A stretch of 64,000 bases of DNA from Sclerotinia nivalis. Taxonomy: Eukaryota > Ascomycota > Leotiomycetes > Helotiales > Sclerotiniaceae. Positions within the stretch are counted from its first letter, which is position 1. Every line of letters starts with the position of its first letter. A program made the position numbers and the translations under genes. This document shows, in pieces, positions 11,635 to 23,381 of the stretch. The DNA is taken from assembly GCA_029531795.1 (NCBI GenBank), contig JAPEIS010000001.1:3534001-3598000 (forward strand), in the 5' to 3' direction. Below the pieces are notes generated by a model. The model was not told the origin of the DNA. It saw nothing but the letters and a program-made list of their open reading frames with translations, and ran no database searches.

Positions 11635-12115
11635 TAGATCGTTGATTTCTATATAATATATATAGTTAACCGTAATACATATAGACTATTGTAGGTCGAC
11701 AAAAGAGGAAAGGATCTACGAATGAGAGTTCTGATTATATATCAGAACTCACGAATTGAGACTAGCTCCCCCTGCTCTAGTAGCGTATAAGATTTATAAC
11801 TTTAATATATTTAAACATTTATAATATTTATAGACCATATCTGTTCTATAAACTATAAAGATGAAGATGAACTAAACATCTCTAATAAGCGTAGACATTT
11901 TTATATTACAACGACCGAGGTATTTTTTAGTATATGCCTATTGAGCTTAGGCCTGTAAGTGGCGGAAGTTTAGTCTTTGTGAGACCCTCGACCTTTAGAT
12001 TGATTCAGCGTCCCTTTCTTTTCACTGCTGCCGTCCGTTGCTACTTTATGATCGCAACACTTCTCAAAGAGACATCTAAGTGAGAGATCTATTGCTGAAA
12101 AGCTAAACCAATACA
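11635..12115. other. Upstream region of the P450 gene
   Basis: AT-rich up to about 11930, then near-neutral composition. There is a short inverted repeat GAGTTCTGATTATATATCAGAACTC near 11727-11751. No gene or recognisable repeat is seen. The last 150 bp would hold the P450 promoter and 5' leader. Confidence 0.5.
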
Positions 12116-13913
12116 ATGGAGAACTTAGTTGATACCATTTATGATTATGGGCTGCTGGCCGTCTCTCTTACTGCCATTGCATATGTATGTTCTTCTGCGC
12201 GCATGTAACTATACAATATGTTGACTAGACTATTAGTTACTTGCTGAAGCTATCTACAACGTCTATTTTCACCCATTGGCCGATGTGCCCGGCCCATTCT
12301 TGTGCAAAGTCTCAGGTTGGCCTTCTTGCTATCAAGATTCGACCGGGTATCGTCACATTTGGATTTGGTAGAATCATCAGATTTACGGTCAGTTAAGACA
12401 TAGTATTCCATTCATCGACATCTACTGGTTAGTACAAGGTGACAGATTTCGTTACAGACCAGGTGGAGTCCTGGTAGCCACACCCAAGGGATACCGTGAC
12501 ATTTACAATTCTAAGGCAAATGTGAAGAAAGCCAAGTGGTACGAGGTCTGGCGGAGAAATAATGAGGATCACAGCGCATTGAATACCACCGATCCTCGCA
12601 AACATATGATTCTACGAAAGCCCTTAAACAGCGCCTTTTCGGAAAAATCGTTGCGTTCGTCAGAGCCTTTCATTATAAAGAATGTTGACCGTTGGATTGA
12701 GCTCATGCTAGATGGTGAGAAGACCAAAGGCACAACTGAGTGGGCGACGCCAAAGAATTTGGGCGGCGAATGGGTTGATTGCCTTGTTTTTGACATACTA
12801 GGCGATTTGTGTTTTGGGAAGTCTTTTGAGACGATAGAACACAAGGAGAATCCACTTCGTCAGATTCCGCATATCATTGGCGAATATTTGCAGTTCATGT
12901 ATCCGGTAAGCAGAAAAAAACATAATCCTTGGATAAAAATGTCACTAATCTCTCCGTCCCGTAGATTTCGAATTCGCCCTTTCTAGACACATGGGTTTGG
13001 CTCAAGCCTCGCGGCATTGATAAGTTACTCGCCATACTTACTCCCAAGCCTGCCATCAATTTCTATAAATTCCTAGAAACATGTGTCGAAGAGCGTAAGA
13101 AGCAAGAGCAAAGCATAAAGAAGAACAATACGAAGAATGAACGGAAAGATATGTTTCACTATCTATTCCAAGCCAAAAACTCTGAGACTGGCGCCCCCGC
13201 CTTCAATCACACCGAGCTCGTCGCTACAGCTAATTTGCTGGTAACCGCGGGCTCGGATACGACTGCCACAGCTCTTTGCAGCGCCTTTTTTCACTTAACA
13301 CGAAACGTGCACGTCTACGAAAAGCTTGCGAAAGAGATACGAGACACCTTTCCTTCAGTCGAGGATAATCCGCTCCGGACCAACTCTTTCCAACTGCCAG
13401 TATCTGCAAGCCTGCTGTCTTGAGGCCATGCGAATGTCACCAAGTGGACCATCAGAACTTTTGCGGCAAGTTCTTCCCGGCGGCCATGAAATTGACGGTC
13501 ATTGGTATCCAGAAAACACTCTGATCGGTGTACCAAGTTATTCATTGCACTACCATCAGGAGACATTTGAAGATCCATTCGTCTTTCGACCTGAACGCTG
13601 GATACCAAACGACGAACAAGGCATTTCTGCTGAGCATGTAGCTGCCCTTCAAGGAGCATTCAACCCTTTTTCTATCGGGCCTGGTCAGTGTCCTGGTAAG
13701 AATATCGCCTTGCTTGAGATGTACATGGCTTTGGGTCGGATGATTCATGGTTATGATATTCGTCGACCAGTCGATGATATATCCAATCGTGGTGCCGGTA
13801 GACTTGAGTATATTTGGGGACGGAGGAATAAGAATCAGTATCAGGTTGTTGACGCCTTTCTTGCTCTGAGGGATGGACCGATAATTCAGCTTTGTCGAAG
13901 GGCAAATGCATGA
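12116..13913 (+). pseudogene. Cytochrome P450 (fungal microsomal, benzoate 4-monooxygenase/CYP65-like), disabled
   Basis: Four exons can be placed: 12116-12184, 12237-12387, 12433-12905 and 12965-13913, with GT/AG introns of 52, 45 and 59 bp. The start MENLVDTIYDYGLLAVSLTA gives an N-terminal membrane anchor, followed by FHPLADVPGPF, the usual proline-rich hinge. The I-helix ANLLVTAGSDTTATAL, the ExxR helix LEAMRMSP, FRPERW, and a heme-binding loop FSIGPGQCPGKN are present. Two lesions break it: an in-frame TAG at 12369-12371 where relatives have Gln (WQxH), a CAG-to-TAG change of RIP type, and a 1-base insertion near 13367 between VED and IRSGPT. The heme loop also has Gly where the conserved Arg two before Cys is expected. 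The restored length would be about 546 residues. P450s oxidise small molecules at the ER using a reductase partner; the substrate is unknown. Confidence 0.88.
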
Positions 13914-14616
13914 ATGATTCTGAGATGACTTTGTTGGTGAATGGAACTAGGCGGTGTGTATTCTAGATATCGAAGTCATTATGAAATCATATTTCTTTTC
14001 TTTCAAATCGTTTTGCGCTTCTGATTATTTTACATGTTATTGTTACGTTGTTATTATGATCAAAAGGGATGAAATTTGAGATATAGGGCCTGAGAGAGCC
14101 TTCCAAGATATTAAGGCTATCGCAGTCTCTGTAAACCTTCAATTTGTTTGGGTTCAAATTAAGGCTAAATAGCCTACAATAATAGTTAGTATATATTGAA
14201 TTCAAATATTACTTTTGATCCCAATGGACTAGAATTATCACACCTATTCAAGTAAATACAGGATTCAGACACTAATTCACAAGGCTTAATCTGGATTAGC
14301 TCGATTAACTTCAATTATAGTATACTTACAGTGAAGATACCTTAAGGCCTTATAGTCGCATCATTTTATGCGCCGCTCTCCGGACTCTGGACTCTATTGG
14401 TATAAGATACCTATTTCAAATATTGCAAGTAAAATGGCAAAGAAACGCAAATTTTCGGGCATAAATTATATAGCTACGACGTTTTTTCCAATCAAGATCC
14501 ACCATCAACAACTTCATTCAGAACCTCTCGGCCAAAGTATCCATGACTAACAAAAGAAATAGAATATAGAAGATTCCATCCTTCTGCTCAATTATACACG
14601 AAACCCGCACATTAAT
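13914..14616. other. Intergenic region between convergent genes
   Basis: Joins the 3' ends of the P450 pseudogene (plus) and the membrane protein gene (minus). Moderately AT-rich, no repeats or convincing frame. Any terminators or polyadenylation sites for both genes must lie here; none stands out. Confidence 0.5.
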
Positions 14617-15997
14617 TCAGACCTGCTTAGCAGAATATTGCACATCCCACCGCCTCACAACCTCAACATCACCTCCGCTCTCCTCATCGAGACCCGACCT
14701 AGTAATCGTAATAGGATCCTCCGTAGCACAAGTAGTCAACTGACTCTTCACATTCAAATCCGACATTGGATACAAATGATTATACAACTTCTGAAAATTC
14801 TTCCTATCCAATTGACTCTCACTGGGTTTTGTTTTTGAATATCTCAAGTTCTTGCTTGTATTATGAGCTGGGAGAACATTTGAAGCTGTGTCTGTGGTTC
14901 CTTTACTTCGTGTTAAGGAGATGAGGCGTGTCATGAGGCTTAAGAAGAGAATAAGTGGTTTGAGGAGAGCTGGATGGACGATTGGGATACAGGCTATGAT
15001 TACACCGAGGACTATTTCCAAGCCGGTTGTTAGGCCGAGGTATTGAATTTGGTAGGTTATGTCAAGAAAGTCGTAGTCTGAAATGACTTGGATGCGCCAT
15101 GCACTGATTCCGCAAATACTATTATTGATTGATTAGCTACCTAGCTGATTGCCTAAGGATTTGTGGAAGCAAGTAGGTAGTGAAAATTCCTTACCCAAAT
15201 CCAATACCGAAGACGAAGAGCAGACCAAGTTTTTTGCTCATCGCCATATGCAAATACCATAATTTAAGCATTGGCAGTATTAGAATGAAGAGATCCACGA
15301 CTAAATTCAAAATTCCAGTTGCTAGAAAGGAAGGTTTGAAACTAACGCAATGTCCGATCAAAGTCCAGTAGGCAGGGAAAGGTTTGCAGTTTGTTGCACC
15401 CAAAGAGATGGCGATGATTCCTATTAAGACTACTAAGAATGCCAATATCCCTGCTGCCCAGAGAAAACGTCTATCTACTCCGAAGACTTGAACGTATAGA
15501 TGAAGAATTGAGAGTTTAAGGAAGGCAACGCTGAGCACCCAGCAAAATTCGGCTGCTATTAACAACTAGAAGGATTAAATATTAAATCAGATATATATTC
15601 CGGATATCAAAATAATGAAGTCAGAATTTTGAAAAACGAATCATCAACTTACTTTCATCGATGTAATCAATCTCTCAGGCACAAGCTCGACCACCTCAAG
15701 CACATGATGACCACCCACTCCCTGAGCAAAAATTATCATTGAACATACAGTAAAAGCAGTTGCCATAGTTGCACCGATGAAGAAAAAGTAATCGTTGAGA
15801 TAGAAACGGCCGGCTCGAGTCAGTCTAACATAGACCCGCATTATCACGAGTATTAACGCGATCCCTAAGAAGACGGCGAGCGCAATTGTACTCCCAAGGA
15901 CCGAGGCTGGTGTATTTCCTATGATCGATAGAGTCGGTACAGCGTTTATAGATGGAACCTCGGATCCGATTTGTGGTGTAGATGTAGGGTCCGGCAT
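14617..15997 (-). CDS. Seven-helix integral membrane protein, fungal rhodopsin-like (PTH11/SAT4-type) family
   Basis: Three exons on the minus strand, 15997-15653, 15565-15195 and 15118-14617, join in frame through GTAAGT/AG and GTAAGG/AG introns of 87 and 76 bp to give 405 residues. A short Ser/Thr/Pro-rich N-terminus precedes seven hydrophobic segments at roughly residues 34-56, 68-91, 116-140, 148-171, 195-218, 228-250 and 267-294, then a polar tail of about 110 residues. Family hallmarks are LNDYFFFIGA (the usual LDDYF), CKPFPAYWTLIGHC in the extracellular loop, ILNLVVDLFILILPMLKLW, and GLEIVLGVIIACIP. No stop or frameshift was found, in contrast to the neighbouring P450. Members are plasma-membrane proteins; some (PTH11) act as receptor-like sensors in plant-infecting fungi, but most have no known function. 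The ligand is unknown here. Confidence 0.87.
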
Positions 15998-17435
15998 TGT
16001 CTGTCGAAGTAGCGTTCTTTGAATACTGCAGCGTAGTAAAGATAAAAGAAATCCACTATTCTTGAGAAATGGGCTTATGATACTGATGATGATTGATTAA
16101 GAGGGATGTATGGCCGGAACGAAGAGCTCAATGCTGGCACAACTTTCTTTTATGGAAGGAGCATGAAAATGATTCAAACGCGGTTAGTTGGAATGGAGAT
16201 TAAGAAGATGAATTGGATTACGGCGCAGGCCTTACGGGGGTCTTGCCACTCTCCCTAGGGTATTTTCAAACCTTTAGCTTAGGGGGCTGGAGTTACAGTG
16301 ATATTACGCGACCGTTTGGAAGTACAAGTATCAGCAAATCCCCCTTTTCCAAATCCCAAACCAACCATTCCGCGGTGGGCAAATACAAATGACCATTCCA
16401 CCGATTATATCCACAATAGACTCGTGTTTGGCCCTCGGTATCAACAACATATAATAAGCTGTGCCTCTCTTTTATGCATCTTGCCATTTATGGTGTTGAT
16501 ATTCAGCATCTTTGACGGACAGAGCTAGGGTATAAGGGGTAAAACCTTGGAGAGGTGGTAGTGGTCGTGGTAATGGTGTGGTGGAGATGGATGGAGCTTT
16601 GTATGTGGAATTGTTGATGGTTGGTTGTGGTTGTGTATATACGATGTTTGATGGATCGATGGTGTTTGCATTTCAGAGTACATATTTCAACCAGGATGTG
16701 AGAACTGCCAGTGCAGGGTGAAGGTGGTTCATGGTAAGCAGAAAAGTGACTGAAGAAAGAGATTTGTGAGAGTGGCTGTAGATGTAAACCCTCTGTGCCC
16801 TTTTCGTTTGAAATCATCGATTAGATCACCGAAAAGAGGGGGAAAAGGGGCGGAAATGAGGAACTAAAATCATATATACCACCTTAACCTAGACTCACAT
16901 GTGATTATGATTACTCCTATCCTTTAAGTTCCCGGTTTGGAAATCTTCAAGGCAGCGTGGGTGGAAACACTGAAGATGGACGTATGCAACCATACAATTC
17001 AAGATGCACGTAATACCGAAATATGAATGACCGAGCAGGGGTTGAAGGAGCAATCTAGGGTCATCCGCGACACGCACGCAATACATGAGTGATTGGATGA
17101 GCTCAACATGGGAGGGACATTAGTAAATGTCTTTTCGGACTGAAGAGGAAATGTTGGTTCGACTAGAATACGGATCGTGACCTTCTATATGGAGCGAAAC
17201 GCTGCAACACATTAAAGGCATATACGATCAGTGTATTCAGTAGTCTTAATTATCCATCGTTATTCTTCTAAAGCTATTGAAAGGTTGAATCTTAAATAGA
17301 GGTGCGTTCGTTAGAATAACGAACACTAAGCCTATTACGGATGTCATGTGACGACTGTATATACAGGAAAATAGCATGCGATTCCGGAGGGTTATATTAA
17401 GATAAAAAAATTAATAATTTCTAATAAAGGATTTT
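15998..17435. other. Gene-island intergenic DNA, no supported gene
   Basis: Composition is close to neutral and free of obvious RIP, so this is ordinary single-copy DNA. Frames at 16293-16487 and 16503-16817 are short, low in complexity or overlapping on both strands, and resemble no family I know. The first 250 bp upstream of 15997 would contain the promoter of the membrane protein gene. Confidence 0.5.
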
Positions 17436-18292
17436 TGTCACGGGTCCAGAACTCTACCACTGAACTAAAAACCCTTAAAAGGGTAGAAGTAGTTTGATCG
17501 GTATCATCACTATTCAATAGAGTTATAAACTCGTGATACTACTTCCTCTTCCGGTCCGGAAAGTGGATACAGCCGGGAAAGTGGATACAGCCGGGTCTTC
17601 GCCCTTGTCCCGGAATGACACCGCAAAGTAGACAAGCTAATTCACATTTGGATTTGTGCTATTTGAAAAATGCCTCTCCACTTTTCCCTTGACTAATCTA
17701 GAGCATCACCCTATTAGCTAATCTTCGGATATGATCAAACTAACTATTACAAATCCAGAACTTTACTACTGAATCAGAAACCTCTAAAAGAATAGAAGTA
17801 GTTTGATCGGTATCAATACTATTCGATAGAATTATAAACCCGTAACACTACTTTCTCTTTCGGCCCGGAAAATAGATATAGTCGAATCTTCGCCCTTATT
17901 CTGGAATAATATCGCGAAGTAGCCAAACTAATTCACATTTGGATTTATACTATTTGAAAAGTGCCTCCCCACTTTTCCCTTGACTAATCTAGAGCATCGC
18001 CTTATTAGCTAATCTTCGGATATGATCAAACTAACTATTACAAATCCAGAACTCTACTACTGAATCAGAAACCTCTAAAAGGATAGAAGTAGTTTGATCG
18101 GTATCAATACTACTCGATAGAGTTATAAACCCGTGACACTACTATCACGGTGATGGTAGGATACTTTATAATATGATGATATTCTACGAAGGAGGGAAGA
18201 AGATACTAGGAAGAACGCCGACTATATAAGGGATGGATACTTCAGGCATCTATACAGACTAGTTAAGAACGGGTTATGAACCCGTGATAATA
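17436..18292 (-). repeat. Probable 3' LTR of Gypsy-2 copy 2, with internal tandem duplication
   Basis: On the minus strand a purine run GAAGGGGG (18300-18293) is followed at 18292 by TATTATCACGGGTTC, a TG-start LTR with TG changed to TA. The opposite end at 17436 reads TGTCACGGGTCC, the complement of a ...GACCCGTGACA terminus, so the two ends are short inverted repeats. Inside are about 2.4 tandem copies of a ~290-315 bp unit (AGAAGTAGTTTGATCGGTAT recurs near 17484, 17798 and 18088). A TATA-like TTATATAG lies at 18228-18221 on the minus strand. The 5' LTR of the element was not found, so the limits are tentative. Confidence 0.55.
17557..17596. repeat. 19-bp direct duplication inside the first LTR repeat unit
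   Basis: GGAAAGTGGATACAGCCGG occurs twice back to back, only in the least mutated unit. The second unit has a single RIP-altered version near 17865. Confidence 0.8.
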
Positions 18293-18559
18293 CCCCCTTC
18301 CTTAAAGCCTAATTTGTTCTCAAACTATTAATAAAACCTTTTGTAAAACAATTACTTTAATAGAACTCTATTTGAAGTATTTAAATCTTTAAATCTCTGA
18401 ATTATAAAATCATCCTTTAAATTTTAAGATTGTTTTAAAATTTAAAATGTTATCTTTCTATTTAAGCAAATTGTACTTTCTTTTTTGTTGATTATTGTAA
18501 GGTTTTTATAGGAATTGAGATTGACAATAATATTATAGTATCTGAGTGATTCAAGATTT

Positions 18560-21500
18560 ATAATAATGGTCTAGGTTTTTCGGAATATAAACGGTGATAT
18601 TCGATCAAGGTCTTTTTATTATCTTTTAGATCTGATATTGATTATTAGATTAATACGTAATGTTTCTATTTGATTTAATAATAATAACCATCTTTATTAT
18701 AGTTATTGAATATATCTTCAAATATTTATTTCTGAATTGATTCTTTTTCTTTGTTTTCCCTTTCAAGGATTATATCTTTTGTGGTTTTTGATTCCGATTC
18801 GTTGATTGTATTTTATCCTAGAAAATAAAATATTGAATGTATTTATTTTAATAATAAATAATGAAATACTACAAAGATTTATATATTCTTTGATAATTCA
18901 ATCAAATAAATGTATAAATAAACCTTTATTATTTTGTATAATCCAATTTATTTATTATCAAACTTTTTTGTTTTACAAGATATCTTTATATTTTTTGTAT
19001 TTATATATACTTTTTGTTTTTTTATATAATATAATAAATCTAATCTATATTGGTTTGTATATTCTTTATAGATTGCAATAGATTATTTTATAAACATTTT
19101 GAATTGATTCAGAATATATTTTATTCTATTGATTATTTTATTCCTTTTGAAGAATTTATATTTTTGGATTATTATTATATGTAGAAAACAAGATTTATTA
19201 GATTCTATATCTAATTATAAATTGAAATTGTAATTTACAAAAAATGAAGAACAATTTATAATTTCAAAAATCAAATTATTTAAAACAAATTCTATTAAAG
19301 ATAATTATTTCATTCAATCGTTTTGATGAAAGTTTATAAATATATATAAATACTATTCTAAAATTGAATTGATTTGTTTTGTTTGTTTATTTATTTATAA
19401 ATAGAAAATTGAATTGTATTTGTTTTGTTTGTTTATTTATTTATAAATAGAAAATTGAATTGTATTTAAAAACTATTTCTAATCGTTTAGAGAATTGTAT
19501 TCAGAATCCCGATACAAATTGTATTCCCCGATCTGAAATGATATTATCCGGTAAGTTATATAATATATAAATGCAATTGATAAAGATATTAATTAGTTTT
19601 TTTATTATTAAAAGTCTTATATTTATAAAATATCTTATTTTTGTTAATCTACAAACAATTATTACTATATATTTGTATATCGAATCGTAATATCTGCAAT
19701 TTGATAAAAATATAATATAATCGATCAAAATATCCGATCAGAATCGGAAAGGGACAGATAATAGCTTCAGGAAGTTTGAAGGAGATGATTTCGGAGATTT
19801 TGTTTAGATATAGAGTTTGTAAGCTTAAATATAAATATCTATTTCTTAATATATTTATAATTATTAGTAGCTCCTAAAAACAAGATCGATAATCTTTATA
19901 TAACTAGAGTACCCGATTGGATCTAATAAATGTCTTCTATATATAATTTGTATTTTCAGTTTGTTATCAAAAGGAATCTATAATTTCTTATAGTTCTCGG
20001 AGGAGGTTGATCAGATAATAATAAATAATTAAATAATAATACTATAATATTATTTATTATAATAGTGGAAGACTTAGTCGTATTTAGCTTAGGAGTGATC
20101 GAATATATGAATGATAGATTTGAAGTCAGAATTGTATATATATTGAATATTGAATTTTTATCTGCTTGCTTTTTCGAAGAATTCTTTGAAGAAGATCTTC
20201 GTATTTATAGATTTTAATGAGATTCTACACTATTCTATGATTATAAATAAGATCGATTTAAATCGAATCTTATAGAATCATTTTATATAATAAAAGGAAA
20301 TAATAACCAATAGTATTCAATCTGAGAATAAGGAAATTCTATATGCTTCCATTTCATTCTATTCCATTATAAATCATTCTGATATGATATATGATCGAAA
20401 TTTTATATAATAATAAAATTTAATAATATGAAATCATATTATTAATATATCACGTGATCATATAACCATTGGTTCGGTAAATATTATTAAGTGATTTAAT
20501 AACTTATTAGGAATTCTCACAATAGTAATAGATCTTATTATTGTGAATACAATAATTTTGTATAGCTATTTATAGAATCTTTCGGAATTCTTTTAATCAT
20601 TTGATTATAAAAAGATCTTTGATTATTGATATTAATTGTTTAGCTATATCTAATCTATTATATATTGTATCGATGAATTCGTTGATGAGTTTATTTTCGA
20701 ATAATATTGTTCAGTTTATTATAATTAATAAAAGTTTATCTGTAAGTTCTCTATATAGATCTATATCGAATTTGTCAATAAATAAAACAATACGTTCCTG
20801 GTTTTTTAAATATTCATCATTGGGATTAAAGTTATTAGATCGATTCTTTTGTCGATGGTTCAAAGCATTTGAATGAATTACCTTGATTTCTAATCGATAA
20901 ATAATCCAAAAATTATATTAGAATAGAAACTCTAATTATTCTATTTATCATTGATTTAATACTTTCGTTGTTATAAAGTATTCTAGATTCTTATAATCGA
21001 TCAAGATCTCGAATTCCTATTGAGATCTTTATAATTCTGATCATTATTCCGTTATTGATTTGATAATAATTAATAGTTCTTTATTATAGATTTCGTAATT
21101 ATATTCAATAATTAAATATTTCGAAAAGAAATATACTATTGGTTACAAAATGTTATTATTGTTGTATTGAGAAAGTACTCCTTTCGAAGTTTAATCCAAA
21201 GTATCTGTTTCCAATACAGTTTTCCTATTATAGTTAAAATAAACTAATATTGGAGATATTATAAATACATTTTTCAGGTTCTCAAAGGTTGTTATATAAT
21301 CATCTTTTCATTATTAAATGATTTCTTTCTATAGAAGATTATTCAAAGGATAACAAATCTTTAAGAAATCTTTTATAAATCGATGATAAAAGTTTACAAA
21401 ACTGAGGAATTGTTATAGATCTTTGATGAATATTGATTGTATTTAGAAGGTGATAGTTGATATTTTGTTTTGATTTATTTTTATATTTTTAATTGTGATT

Positions 21501-22170
21501 ATAAAATATAAATATTTTGTAGAAGTTGTTTTGAATTTGTATTTATTAATATCGATTTGTAAACCAGCATTTTATAATTTCTGAATTATATTATAAATAT
21601 ATTTTTGATATTGTTTTTTATCTTTGGAATATATAAAAACGTTATCGAGGTATATAATATAATATTTGTTTAGTTTATCAAATAAAGTATAATTAATATA
21701 GTATTAGAATAATATTGATATATTATAAAGATCGAAAGATATAACTAATGATTCAAATAATCCAAATCAAATAATGAAAACAATTTTCTATTCGTTGTTC
21801 TTTGCAATACAAAGTTTGTTGAAAACAGCGATGATATTTACTTTGGTATAGATTTTTGTATTACAAAAAGCATTTAGAGTTTTCTGAACGATTAGTAAAA
21901 GATATCGATTTTTAATAATAATATTGTTCAATTTGTGATAATCCTAATAGATATAGACCTTTTCGTTAGGTTTGATTGTTAGAGATAATGGGGTTGTATT
22001 ATATAATCTTGATTCTCGAATGAAATCTTTGGAGAGGTTATCGTCGATCCATTTACGAATTATCTTTAATTTGAGAGGAGATAAAGGATGATTTTTGAAA
22101 TATAAGTGTTCTTTTTTAGACATCAATTCTATCTTATGATCTTATATTTGATATAGAGGAAGCATCGGCA
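18560..22170 (-). pseudogene. Gypsy-2 pol remnant: RT, RNase H, integrase, chromodomain
   Basis: RT starts around 22150 with RKWIDDNLSKDFIRESR (22126-21944 is open). Its active site YLDNVFIYSKDKKQ lies near 21660, where the second Asp of YLDD is now Asn. The integrase core is represented by IIVCRLTKIRYFI and LPDNIISDRGIQFVSGF (19728-19501) and continues to about 18830 in a form matching 62900-63500. The tail DGYYYxIKxKHYxLIxxSISDLKDNKKTLIEYHRLYS near 18690-18580 looks like a chromodomain. Stops are frequent, so the copy is dead. Confidence 0.78.
19388..19466. repeat. Short perfect tandem duplication within Gypsy-2 integrase
   Basis: A block of about 47 bp containing TTTGTTTGTTTATTTATTTA and AAATTGAATTGTATTT occurs twice in tandem. 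The related fragment near 63030 has it once, so the duplication is local to this copy. Confidence 0.75.
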
Positions 22171-23381
22171 AAATATTTGAAACTCTATTAGTGATAATAG
22201 CTAGCTGTTGTCCTCATTATTCTATTTGTCTTAAAAATCGTAGATAGATTTTTTTGTTACTATTGTTCTACTATATAAGTTTGTTATTTCTGTTATTATA
22301 TTATATAAGTCTATTATCCTTGTTGTCCTGTTATATAAGTCTGTTGTCCCGATATTGTCTCGAAAATTTTCCTTATCTCATCTTTTACTTATTAAATAAT
22401 TATATATAAAGCTGATATAGATTAATGAAATAATATAATAGTTATTTTTGGTTTAATAGATAGATATTATAATTAAAGCGATATATTACTATTATTAAAG
22501 GATATACTATATATGTAGGTATTTTTGATATACTTATAATAGTTTTGTATATTAAATATATTAAACGATTATAGTATATAAAATTGTTTATATTCATTCT
22601 AGAACTGTTATATATAAAAGAATTTATAATACTTTTATAAAGGAAAACTATATTATATCTAATATGAATTATATATATTGAGTAATACTACAAGTTGTTT
22701 TATATACAAAAAGATATCATTATTATTATAAAAGAAAAATAATTTTAACAAATCTTTTATTGTAAAATATATGAATTAGAAATTTTAATTATTATATCTA
22801 TATAAAGTATTTTTCATCAAAAATACTCAAGTTTAAAATACTTTTATTAATTATATCCTTTTCTCTTTCTTTCTTTTATTATAATATTATTTATAGTTTT
22901 TCTAACAAACTATCAAGATTCTCAATACTTGTTTTATTCTCTTTGTTAATTATAATCTTCAAATCTTTATTATCTTTATAAGGGTTATTATTGTAATCTA
23001 CTTTAGATCAATCTGATATATGATTAATTATAGATCCTATAGTAATCGTTTTAATATCAAAAAGTTGAACTTTTTTAACTAATATACAATAAAACTTTTT
23101 ATTTAATTATAAAGATCTATTATTCAAATATATATTGATATTGTTTCACTCAAGAAGGTATTTAAACTAATTAAGATATTTCCAACGAAAATCTCTTCGG
23201 TCATTATCCGATATATTTACAATCTATCAAACAAATCGATTAATTCTATTTATTTTATATAATCTATATTTTTATAATTTAATTACAAAACTTGAATACT
23301 TTATTAAAATAGAGAATATCAAGAATCTAAAATTAGAATATTCATTAAAACTAATATCTTCATTATTATCCTGTATATATA

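Noticed and set aside
12366..12432. An alternative intron removing the P450 TAG
   Set aside because: A donor at GTAGAA would delete the conserved WQxH-IYG segment, and the exon otherwise aligns well through the stop; not fully excluded without RNA data.
13315..13911. Minus-strand frames across P450 exon 4
   Set aside because: Antisense openings of a gene whose plus-strand motifs (ExxR, PERW, heme loop) are unmistakable.
16293..16817. Several 60-100 codon frames on both strands of gene island 1
   Set aside because: They overlap on opposite strands, have low-complexity His/Thr runs and no splice-supported extension or recognised motif.
17440..17475. A possible tRNA gene on the minus strand (A-box-like string)
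   Set aside because: No anticodon stem or T-arm with a B box can be formed downstream, and the string recurs in an LTR-like tandem repeat.
18806..19081. A plus-strand 91-codon membrane-like ORF
   Set aside because: It is the AT-rich antisense of the Gypsy-2 integrase, which aligns codon by codon with 63300-63600.
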